Origin: an uncultured Longilinea sp.
Lineage (GTDB): Bacteria; Chloroflexota; Anaerolineae; Anaerolineales; Anaerolineaceae
Direction of reading: 5' to 3'
Assembly: GCA_937863945.1 (NCBI GenBank)
Contig: CALMIB010000335.1
Coordinates: 1 to 5,131, forward strand
Length of the DNA stretch: 5,131 nucleotides
In this document: positions 1-4,797 of the stretch, piece by piece
Layout: each line of letters starts with the position of its first letter
How positions within the stretch are numbered: the first letter of the stretch is position 1
Made by a program: the position numbers and the translations under genes
The notes under the pieces: model-generated
The model's database searches: none
What the model was told of the DNA's origin: nothing
The model's input: only the letters and a program-made list of their open reading frames with translations

Positions 1-250
1 CGGCGGCCGCGGCGCCTTCGGCGGCCAGCGCGCCCGCGCCGCTCACCAGCAGCGATTCCAGTCCGGCGGGCAGCGAGGTCGCTGGCGCGCCGCCCAGCCC
101 CTGCACGGCGAAAACCGTCCCGCCGGCGCGGTTGACCGCGTCCAGCGCCTGCTGCGCGGCCTCGTCCAGCAGGCCGTCGGGCAGCGCCAGGCCGGGGCCG
201 TCGTTCAGCCAGGCGCGCAGCCGGGCGCGCAAAGCGGTGATGTCAAACAC
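1..250 (-). CDS. Probable head-completion or connector protein (N-terminal part)
   Basis: The frame starts at GTG 248-250 and is open through the left edge, giving 83 visible residues. A perfect AGGAGG (257-262) lies 6 nt before the GTG, which is the main reason for choosing this non-ATG start. The protein begins MFDITALRARLRAWLNDG, then LPDGLLDEAAQQALDAVNRA, two helices joined by a loop, then an Ala/Gly/Leu-rich stretch. Short helical N-termini of this kind followed by DxxLxxAxxxAL are common in gp6-like head-tail connector proteins, and the position after the capsid gene fits. The C-terminus is missing and no decisive motif is visible, so the function is a position-based inference. It overlaps the preceding gene by 8 nt. 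Confidence 0.62.
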   Translation of the reverse strand, partial: MFDITALRARLRAWLNDGPGLALPDGLLDEAAQQALDAVNRAGGTVFAVQGLGGAPATSLPAGLESLLVSGAGALAAEGAAAA

Positions 251-467
251 GGCGCGCCTCCTGCATCTCCTGCTGCCACTGCCGCAGGCAGGCGGCCACC
301 TCGCCGGGCGCGAACTTGAAGGTCTGGCCCAGGTCGTTGCGCACCCACAGGCCGCCGTCGATCAGGTAAACGAAAGCGGTGGGCCGTCCGCGCGGCAGCA
401 GCCGGGCCGCCACCGCCGGGCCCGAGTCGGTCAGCGGCGCGCCGGGTGTTGGTTTGGTTTTTCGCAT
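243..467 (-). CDS. Small hypothetical phage protein (74 aa)
   Basis: I do not recognise a family. The first 25 or so residues are rich in Pro, Lys and small residues and are probably disordered. The middle (residues 31-52, AFVYLIDGGLWVRNDLGQTF) alternates hydrophobic and polar residues and looks like a beta hairpin. The end (54-72) is a likely amphipathic helix containing CLRQWQQEMQEA. There is no signal peptide or membrane helix. The gene is real because its ATG (465-467) has AGGAGG (474-479) with a 6-nt gap, codon use is strongly GC-ending, and its stop TGA (243-245) overlaps the start of the next gene by 8 nt. The overlap suggests translational coupling and a shared role, perhaps in head completion; that role is inference from position only. 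Confidence 0.72.
   Translation of the reverse strand: MRKTKPTPGAPLTDSGPAVAARLLPRGRPTAFVYLIDGGLWVRNDLGQTFKFAPGEVAACLRQWQQEMQEARRV
257..262 (-). promoter_or_regulatory. Shine-Dalgarno deciding the GTG start
   Basis: The minus strand reads AGGAGG, 6 nt before GTG 250-248. It lies inside the coding sequence of the 74-residue gene. No ATG in the same frame offers a comparable site nearby, so this motif fixes the start of the last gene and indicates coupled translation with the preceding gene. Confidence 0.65.
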
Positions 468-490
468 GTTTTACCTCCTGGAAGAGAATA

Positions 491-602
491 ACCACGGAGA
501 CACGGAGTACACGGAGAAAAGAGTTTGGTGAAAAGAGAGAGAAAATTACTTTTCTTTTCTTCTCTATCATTAATCTTCTCTGTGATCTCCGTGTCTCCGT
601 GG
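491..602. repeat. Foldback repeat element 1 (CACGGAG family)
   Basis: The left arm at 491-518 starts ACCACGGAGACACGGAG and the right arm at 575-602 is its reverse complement with 3 mismatches in 28 positions. Between them lies a purine-rich half (about 512-546) followed by a pyrimidine-rich half (about 549-580), so the folded structure can extend well beyond the arms. It fills the gap between the holin-like gene stop (614) and the ribosome binding site of the 74-residue gene (474-479). The base composition is clearly less GC-rich than that of the genes. In the minus-strand transcript it would form a long hairpin, but no clear U-tract follows at the base, so I do not call it a terminator. Confidence 0.85.
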
Positions 603-613
603 TGAATCTCCTC

Positions 614-796
614 TTACTTTTGCCCCTCGATCGCCACGCCCAGGATGTACGCCACCAGCACGTACATCAGGTTGCTCACCTGCGCCTCGTCCAGCGGGAA
701 GTTGGGGTCAAAGCCCTGGATGATCACAAAGGCCAGCCCCACCAGCGCCGCCCAGAACTTGCGCGACGTCAACAGCGTTTTCCATTTCGATTCCAT
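614..796 (-). CDS. Small two-helix membrane protein, holin-like
   Basis: A 60-residue protein with two hydrophobic stretches, about residues 14-29 (FWAALVGLAFVIIQGF) and 43-57 (LMYVLVAYILGVAIE). They are separated by a short polar loop with DPNFPLDEAQ, and the basic N-terminus carries SRKFW. This layout matches a group of small phage membrane proteins often annotated as holins or as uncharacterised phage proteins; holins form pores in the inner membrane to trigger lysis. The ATG at 794-796 has a perfect AGGAGG (802-807) 5 nt upstream, so the start is secure. It sits between the capsid gene and the small connector genes rather than beside an endolysin, so a lysis role is not proven; a head-associated membrane role is possible. 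Both sides of the gene abut repeat arms. The TAA stop is at 614-616. Confidence 0.72.
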   Translation of the reverse strand: MESKWKTLLTSRKFWAALVGLAFVIIQGFDPNFPLDEAQVSNLMYVLVAYILGVAIEGQK

Positions 797-819
797 CGTT
801 TCCTCCTAAGAAATGATTC

Positions 820-1126
820 ACCACGGAGACACGGAGTTCACGGAGAAGAAAAATTAGAGGAGAAGACACAAGCTATGAAGGTTAGCCTGCCCTGGAATGG
901 TTGAGGACGATGAAAAATTGTCCTTGGAGGGTAAACGCTTGCCCCGAAACCCAACAATCTCAGGCGTTGGGTTTCGCCAGATGCGTGATGGCAGCATGAG
1001 CTTCCTTTAACAGTGGTGTGTGAAAGCGGCTCAACCCAACCTACTCCTGACTCAATCCATTTCTTAAGAATCGCTATCTTCTCCTCTTTTTCTAATTCCT
1101 CTCCGTGTTCTCCGTGTCTCCGTGGT
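820..1126. repeat. Foldback repeat element 2, composite (CACGGAG family)
   Basis: The 339-nt gap 797-1135 contains no supported gene and is taken up almost wholly by this element. The arms at about 820-866 and 1077-1126 are inverted copies. The outer part is CCACGGAGACACGGAG and homology continues inward to a shared GAGGAGAAGA at 857-866 and its complement at 1077-1086. The interior holds a second, unrelated repeat (945-1044, listed separately). The element ends 9 to 10 nt from the capsid stop codon (1136) and begins 12 nt from the ribosome binding site of the holin-like gene. It is the largest of the three elements with this core. Confidence 0.82.
945..1044. repeat. GTTGGGTTTCG-type repeat nested in element 2
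   Basis: CGAAACCCAAC (945-955) and GTTGGGTTTCG (966-976) form a perfect 11-bp stem with a 10-nt loop. Further on, AACCCAAC recurs at 1033-1040 within GCTCAACCCAACCTAC, a second possible partner for the GTTGGGTT at 966-973. I recall this combination of GTTGGGTTTCG and CTCAACCCAACCTAC as a repeat scattered between genes in many environmental genomes. Its two alternative pairings could give two RNA folds, but no conserved RNA family is recognised. Confidence 0.7.
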
Positions 1127-1135
1127 TAAATTTGC

Positions 1136-2479
1136 TTACGATACCACGTTGGCCTTGTACAGCGGACGGTGGTCGGCCACGAACACGCTCACCCAGTGGC
1201 GCACCTTCATGCGCAGCTCGTCGTTGGTGAACAGCGCCCCGTTGCGCTCGTTGTCGGCAATGAAAATCTCCGGCATCAGCCCAAAGCGCTCGCCCAGGAT
1301 GATGCCCGGCGCCAGGCGCGGATCGGCCACCGCGGCCCAGTCGTTGGCGTCGGTGAACTCGGGCACGGTGATCACGTCGCCCAGCTCGCCGCGCTGCAGG
1401 TTCTCCGAGAAGATCTGCGCCTGGCGTTCCCAGTTGGGATACAGGATCTGCATGCCGGTCAGGCGCAGGTCGCGCGGCACCAGCAGGTAGCGCGCGTCCA
1501 GCGCCAGCCGGGGAGCCGTGCCGCCCGCCGCCACCAGCATGGGCTGGTTGTACACCGCCTTGCTGGCCGCCTCCCAGCTCGAAGACGAGAGCGCTGCCGT
1601 GCCCAGGTTGGCGTGGTGCGCCGCGTCGAAGACCGGGTAGCCGTCGGTCATGCTCGGCCCGGCGCCCGCGGCGGTGGTGAACACCGAGGCCACCAGCGCC
1701 GAAATGCGCCGCAGCGCGGCCGAGGCCAGCTTGCGCGGGTACTGGCGCAGGCGGTGGGTCTCGTCACGCTCGAACATCTCCAGCGTCAGGCCGATGTAGC
1801 CGCCGTACTTGGTCCACGAGCCGGTCTCGGACGAGTCGCTGATGGGCAGCTCGGTGTAGGCCTCGCCCTCGCCCACGTCGGGCAGCACGGTCACCTCGCC
1901 CACCAGCACGCCGGTGATGGCCTGCAGGCTGGAGAAATGCTCCACGCTGACCACCGGCTCCCACCAGCGGTAGCCCGAGCGGCCCAGCTCCTGCCAGTGC
2001 AGCACAATCAGCTTGTTGAGCGCATTCATCAGCACGCCGGGCAGGTCGGCGCTGGTGGCCAGTTGCGCGCGTTCGGGGTCGCGCGCGCCGGCGAAGTTGT
2101 AGTCGCCGGTGAGCTGGGTGTAGAACTCGCGGATGCCGCTCAGGCGCGGGGCGCGCAGGCGTTCCAGGCCCGCCGGGCGCGGCGCGCCCAGCAGCTCGTG
2201 CAGCGCGGCGGTGACGCGGTCGCGCTCGTCGAACATTTCGGTGACCTGACCCGCGGCGGGTACCGGTCCCTGCACGGCCAGACCGCCGGTCAGCTCGCTC
2301 ACCAGGCGGCGGGCGTCTTCCACGGCGCCGTTCAGCTCCGCGGGGGTGAAGCTGCGCCCGCTGAACTGCCTGCGCACCTGCTCGGCGGCCGGTTTGGGCA
2401 GCCGGGAGGCCGCCAGGGCCGTCTCCAGCAGGCTGGCGCGCAGGGCGCTCTCGTTTGAATCACTTTCGGTTGCTTGCAT
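1136..2479 (-). CDS. Major capsid protein from internal start (nested, same frame)
   Basis: An in-frame ATG at 2477-2479, residue 174 of the long protein, is preceded by a perfect AGGAGG (2485-2490) with a 5-nt gap. That is a better ribosome binding site than the AAAGGA of the full frame. Translation from here would give a 447-residue protein containing the helix-rich scaffold-like N-terminus followed by the gpT-like HK97-fold capsid domain. The length suits a capsid precursor whose N-terminal part is removed at maturation. The start lies exactly between the protease domain and the scaffold-like segment, where a separate capsid gene would be expected to begin. Separate production of capsid subunits in excess over protease makes sense, because shells need hundreds of capsid copies and few protease copies. 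Nested in-frame products are known for lambda C/Nu3 and Mu I/Z. That this start is used is inference. Confidence 0.68.
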   Translation of the reverse strand: MQATESDSNESALRASLLETALAASRLPKPAAEQVRRQFSGRSFTPAELNGAVEDARRLVSELTGGLAVQGPVPAAGQVTEMFDERDRVTAALHELLGAPRPAGLERLRAPRLSGIREFYTQLTGDYNFAGARDPERAQLATSADLPGVLMNALNKLIVLHWQELGRSGYRWWEPVVSVEHFSSLQAITGVLVGEVTVLPDVGEGEAYTELPISDSSETGSWTKYGGYIGLTLEMFERDETHRLRQYPRKLASAALRRISALVASVFTTAAGAGPSMTDGYPVFDAAHHANLGTAALSSSSWEAASKAVYNQPMLVAAGGTAPRLALDARYLLVPRDLRLTGMQILYPNWERQAQIFSENLQRGELGDVITVPEFTDANDWAAVADPRLAPGIILGERFGLMPEIFIADNERNGALFTNDELRMKVRHWVSVFVADHRPLYKANVVS

Positions 2480-2998
2480 GGGTTCCTCCTGAGTTTGGGT
2501 TTGGTTGAGCGCCCGCAGAAAGGCTCCGCCGCGGGCGGGATTGAACACCAGGTCGAGCGACAGCACGCGCAGGATGCCGGTGACCTGTTTTCCGCGCGCG
2601 CTGAACAGCAGATCGGCCGAAAAGCCCAGCCGCGGGCGCGGTTCGGGCGCTTCGAGCCACTCGCGCCCCAGCGATTCGAGCAGCGCGCCGCTGGGACCGG
2701 CCGGTTGCAGCCGCAGGCGCACACCGTTGGCGGCCGGGTCGTAGCGCGGCGCCGAGCACACCCCGGCCAGGTCGCGCAGCGAGCGGCGCGCCGCGGCGCT
2801 CGGCGTGTGGTCGATGAAGGTCTCCACGCCGTCCCACAGCGGCAGCGAGCTTTGCAACACATCCGCGCCGAACTGCCAGCCGTTGCCCTCGCCCGCGCTG
2901 ATCGCCAGGATCTCAAAGCCGCCGGGACCGTCCGGGGCCAGTTCCACCGCCAGCCGGGTGCGGTGTTTCTCGATAAGCATTTTTTCTACGGTCATCAT
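1136..2998 (-). CDS. Prohead protease-scaffold-major capsid fusion protein
   Basis: One uninterrupted 620-residue frame. Residues 1-165 look like a head-maturation protease of the Mu gpI or HK97 gp4 (S78-like) type. FIDH with His64 and LGFSAD with Ser127 are the likely catalytic His and Ser, RSLRDLAGV follows the His, and LSLDLVFNPARGG (146-158) matches the usual domain end. Residues 166-173 are a Gln/Thr/Glu linker. Residues 180-240 are helix-rich (LLETALAASRLPKPAAEQVR) and resemble the scaffold or delta segment. Residues about 285-620 resemble the Mu gpT major head subunit, with VFDAAHHANLGTAALSSSSW (456-475), RYLLVPRDL (503-511) and the closing VSVFVADHRPLYK. ATG occurs twice in a row at 2998 and 2995; AAAGGA (3002-3007) is 3 nt from the first and 6 nt from the second, so the second is probably used. 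The arrangement resembles Mu I, Z and T joined in one frame. Domain assignments are by recalled family patterns. Confidence 0.85.
   Translation of the reverse strand: MMTVEKMLIEKHRTRLAVELAPDGPGGFEILAISAGEGNGWQFGADVLQSSLPLWDGVETFIDHTPSAAARRSLRDLAGVCSAPRYDPAANGVRLRLQPAGPSGALLESLGREWLEAPEPRPRLGFSADLLFSARGKQVTGILRVLSLDLVFNPARGGAFLRALNQTQTQEEPMQATESDSNESALRASLLETALAASRLPKPAAEQVRRQFSGRSFTPAELNGAVEDARRLVSELTGGLAVQGPVPAAGQVTEMFDERDRVTAALHELLGAPRPAGLERLRAPRLSGIREFYTQLTGDYNFAGARDPERAQLATSADLPGVLMNALNKLIVLHWQELGRSGYRWWEPVVSVEHFSSLQAITGVLVGEVTVLPDVGEGEAYTELPISDSSETGSWTKYGGYIGLTLEMFERDETHRLRQYPRKLASAALRRISALVASVFTTAAGAGPSMTDGYPVFDAAHHANLGTAALSSSSWEAASKAVYNQPMLVAAGGTAPRLALDARYLLVPRDLRLTGMQILYPNWERQAQIFSENLQRGELGDVITVPEFTDANDWAAVADPRLAPGIILGERFGLMPEIFIADNERNGALFTNDELRMKVRHWVSVFVADHRPLYKANVVS
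2485..2490 (-). promoter_or_regulatory. Strong internal Shine-Dalgarno for capsid start
   Basis: The minus strand reads AGGAGG here, 5 nt before the in-frame ATG at 2479. In the long frame these bases encode Glu-Glu of the linker QEEP. The match to the anti-Shine-Dalgarno sequence is complete and equals that of the holin-like and 74-residue genes downstream, so it is unlikely to be a chance product of the coding sequence alone. Confidence 0.75.
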
Positions 2999-3001
2999 TG
3001 G

Positions 3002-3007
3002 TCCTTT
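3002..3007 (-). promoter_or_regulatory. Shine-Dalgarno of protease-capsid frame
   Basis: The minus strand reads AAAGGA. It lies 3 nt from the first ATG (2998) and 6 nt from the second (2995). The 6-nt gap is the better one, so the mature N-terminus most likely reads MTVEKML. The same weak AAAGGA motif precedes the portal gene, whereas the later genes use AGGAGG. Confidence 0.6.
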
Positions 3008-3095
3008 CTAAATAGGAATGATCACCACGGAGACACGGAGTACACGGGGAAGAATAATTAAGAGAGAAGAGAAATGCTTGAAGGGCGCGAACCTG

Positions 3096-3174
3096 ACCAT
3101 TTTTTTTGGAAGGTAAGAGTTGGTTAGTAATTTCCAACGGATAACCTCATCTGATAATTCTTTCCAAAAATGGT
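3096..3174. repeat. Inner inverted repeat of element 3
   Basis: ACCAT, a run of T and GGAA at 3096-3111 are mirrored by TTCCAAAAATGGT at 3162-3174. The two differ only in length of the central homopolymer (8 T against 5 A). Together with the outer arms this makes the element a nested foldback. The homopolymer difference looks like slippage after duplication. Confidence 0.6.
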
Positions 3175-3199
3175 TTTCTCCGTGAACTCCGTGTCGCCT

Positions 3200-3214
3200 G
3201 CACCCGAAGGGTGC
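3200..3214. repeat. GCACCC-GAA-GGGTGC hairpin inside repeat arm
   Basis: A perfect 6-bp GC-rich stem with a 3-nt loop, lying 13 nt beyond the portal stop codon in the minus-strand direction. It interrupts the otherwise conserved GTGTCTCCGTGG sequence of the element 3 right arm. No T-rich run follows on the minus strand, so it does not look like a rho-independent terminator, though it could stabilise the 3' end of a processed portal mRNA. Confidence 0.65.
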
Positions 3215-3227
3215 CGTGGTGAAATTT

Positions 3228-4586
3228 CTACTCCACGCCCTTCACCTCGCCACTGACCGGGTCGAGTTTGACGCCCGCCGGCCTGCCTTGGATAGGCTTA
3301 ATGCGTGCATGCGGACGCGGCCTGGCGCGTTTCAACAACTCATTCACATCCGCGCTCTCCCCGGCGAAGCGGTAGCTCAGGCGCAGCAGCTCGCCCGCGT
3401 CGATCAGCCCGCGCTCGTAGAGCTGCAAAAAGGCCCCGGTGACGGTTGAGCAGGCCACCGCCAGCGCGGCGTTGTCGCGCGCCGAAAGGTCGGCCGCGCG
3501 CACCTCCAGCGGCGCTTCGCCGTCCAACCCGGGCTGCATGCTCGCCCGCCGCCGCAGCGCGATGCGCGCCAGGTCGCCCACCAGCCAGCGGAACAGCTCC
3601 TGGCGCTGCTCGAAGTGCCGGAAGGTCGGCCCGCCGGCCGACTCGGCCGTGGTGCGCGTCGAGGATTCGGGCTCGGCCAGAAAGTGCAGCGGCAGCCCGG
3701 CGCCCGCCGCGATCATCTTCTTCAGCGCCAGGCCATCGTTGGCGGCGTCGTCCGCCTCCAGGCGCGGCGAAAGCGTTTCCCAGCTCTCGCTCTCGTCGGT
3801 CACCAGGAAGGAACCCGGCGTGGGCGGGCTGGCAGCCAGCATCTGCTGCCGGGCGCGGCGGTCGGCTTCACCCGCGAAGCGCGCCTTGACCACGTACACA
3901 AAGCTGGTGCGGAAGCGGTTCAGCCGGGCGCGGTCCTCCAGCCAGGCCGAGTAGCGCGCCAGCCAGCGCAGCAGCGGGGCCAGGTCGCTCTCGCCGCGCA
4001 GCGCGCCCACCGGGCGGTTGGCGGCGTAATGCACCATCACCGCCGCGTCCGGCGCGTCGCTCAGCGGGTCGTAAGCCGGCCAATGTTTGACCTCGCCCCA
4101 CTCGCCGCCCTCCAGCTCGAAGGCGGTCTCCTGCTGCAGGTCGTTGGCGGCGGTGTGAATGGCGCGCACCGACAGGGCCGGCACCGCGCGCAGGTAGGTC
4201 ATGCCGGCCGCGTCGCTGGAAAGCAGGAAGAACAGCTCCCCGGCGCGGGTGAGCTCGTCGCACCACTCGAACACGCGCAGCGGCGCCTGGTTGAGCGGGT
4301 GCCGCCACCATTCCTGCAGAAAGGCGTGCGCGGCCGGGTCAGGCGAGTGCAGCGACAGCCCGCCGCCCACCACGTACTGGCTGGTCAGCTCGACGATGCG
4401 CCGCGCCAGCGGATTGCTCCGCCAGGCCTCCAGCGACTGGCGCAGCAGCTCGGCGCGGTCCCCGGTCTCGCGGTCGCGCCGTTCCGGCGGCGCCCCGCCC
4501 TCGTAGAAGGCCGGCTCGATGACCGTGGTCTGGAAGCGGCCGCGGATGGCGGTGCGGAGGCGTGAAAAGAAAGGTTGTTTTGACAT
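3228..4586 (-). CDS. Phage portal protein
   Basis: This 452-residue protein is predicted to form the dodecameric ring at the capsid vertex through which DNA is packaged and to which the tail attaches. Evidence includes NPLARRIVELTSQYVVGGGL at about residues 58-77, a pattern typical of portal N-termini, and a WCDELTRAGELFFLLS segment (108-123) matching the portal core. RGESDLAPLLRWLARYSAWLEDRARL (197-222) fits the conserved helix just before the stem. A later segment, GLPLHFLAEPESSTRTTAESAG (297-318), resembles the region following the portal stem. Length is normal for the family. The ATG at 4584-4586 is preceded by AAAGGA (4594-4599) with a 7-nt gap, which supports this start. The gene lies between terminase and protease-capsid genes, as expected. 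Its stop TAG (3228-3230) is immediately followed on the minus strand by a repeat arm. No frameshift or truncation is visible. Confidence 0.88.
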   Translation of the reverse strand: MSKQPFFSRLRTAIRGRFQTTVIEPAFYEGGAPPERRDRETGDRAELLRQSLEAWRSNPLARRIVELTSQYVVGGGLSLHSPDPAAHAFLQEWWRHPLNQAPLRVFEWCDELTRAGELFFLLSSDAAGMTYLRAVPALSVRAIHTAANDLQQETAFELEGGEWGEVKHWPAYDPLSDAPDAAVMVHYAANRPVGALRGESDLAPLLRWLARYSAWLEDRARLNRFRTSFVYVVKARFAGEADRRARQQMLAASPPTPGSFLVTDESESWETLSPRLEADDAANDGLALKKMIAAGAGLPLHFLAEPESSTRTTAESAGGPTFRHFEQRQELFRWLVGDLARIALRRRASMQPGLDGEAPLEVRAADLSARDNAALAVACSTVTGAFLQLYERGLIDAGELLRLSYRFAGESADVNELLKRARPRPHARIKPIQGRPAGVKLDPVSGEVKGVE

Positions 4587-4600
4587 GGGTTGGTCCTTTG

Positions 4601-4698
4601 GGTATGCGGTATTGGGTATGCGGTATTCGGTATGCGGTATTCGGTATGCGGTATTGGGTATTCGATGATTGGTAGTAGGTATTGGGTAGTTGGTATTG
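4601..4698. repeat. Heptamer tandem array, 14 units of 7 bp
   Basis: Consensus GGTATTS with variants. Units 1 to 8 form four nearly identical 14-bp copies of GGTATGCGGTATTS (4601-4656), followed by GGTATTC, GATGATT, GGTAGTA, GGTATTG, GGTAGTT and GGTATTG in perfect 7-bp register to 4698. Copies decay away from the portal gene. The array begins 1 nt beyond the portal ribosome binding site (4594-4599), so it forms the 5' leader nearest that gene in the minus-strand mRNA. Confidence 0.85.
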
Positions 4699-4719
4699 AT
4701 ATATTGCTATTTGGTTTAG

Positions 4720-4794
4720 GATTCCCGCATCGACGATTACCGCATTGCCGAATACCGGATCAACGAATACCGCATCAACGAATACCAGATCACC
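4720..4794. repeat. 15-bp tandem array, 5 units
   Basis: Five adjacent 15-bp units at 4720, 4735, 4750, 4765 and 4780, with consensus GAATACCGCATCAAC. The unit is partly the reverse complement of the heptamer array: CGAATACCGCAT (4764-4775) pairs perfectly with ATGCGGTATTCG in the left array. The two arrays therefore form a large foldback with a short AT-rich centre at about 4699-4719. It ends 3 nt from the terminase stop codon. Confidence 0.82.
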
Positions 4795-4797
4795 AGC

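Larger units (their letters stand above)
3022..3224. repeat. Foldback repeat element 3 (CACGGAG family), interrupted arm
   Basis: The left arm at 3022-3051 begins TCACCACGGAGACACGGAG. The right arm begins at 3176 and is complementary to it through GTGTC at 3195, then is interrupted by about 19 nt, and resumes with CGTGGTGAAA at 3215-3224. An inner inverted pair lies at 3096-3111 and 3162-3174. The element fills the gap between the portal stop (3228) and the protease-capsid ribosome binding site (3002-3007). Confidence 0.82.

Noticed and set aside
205..570. Minus-strand frame of 121 residues overlapping the 74-residue gene
   Set aside because: It begins inside repeat element 1 and is out of frame with the gene that has the strong ribosome binding site.
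491..602. Rho-independent terminator after the holin-like gene
   Set aside because: The stem is long, but the minus-strand transcript continues into purines and a ribosome binding site with no U-tract, and the same element occurs in other gaps of the operon.
446..904. Plus-strand frame reading through two repeat elements (152 residues)
   Set aside because: Its peptides TTETRSTRRK and LRVSVVNLL are the direct translation of the CACGGAG repeat arms, a known source of spurious proteins, and it runs antisense to the holin-like gene.
1169..2458. Long plus-strand open frame opposite the capsid gene (429 residues)
   Set aside because: It is the antisense shadow of a GC-rich gene. Its composition (His, Gln, Arg, Ala, Gly-rich) has no domain pattern, and the minus-strand frame has clear phage capsid motifs.
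3615..4565. Long plus-strand open frame opposite the portal gene (316 residues)
   Set aside because: Antisense shadow of the portal gene with low-complexity composition and no ribosome binding site.
4695..4725. Minus-strand promoter with a TATAT-like -10 in the AT-rich centre of the tandem repeat
   Set aside because: An AT-rich patch alone is not enough; no -35 box at proper spacing could be supported.
4601..4794. Possible CRISPR array or phage packaging/origin iterons
   Set aside because: Units are adjacent with no spacers, ruling out CRISPR. The 7-bp units resemble iterons only in being tandem, and there is no replication gene nearby.
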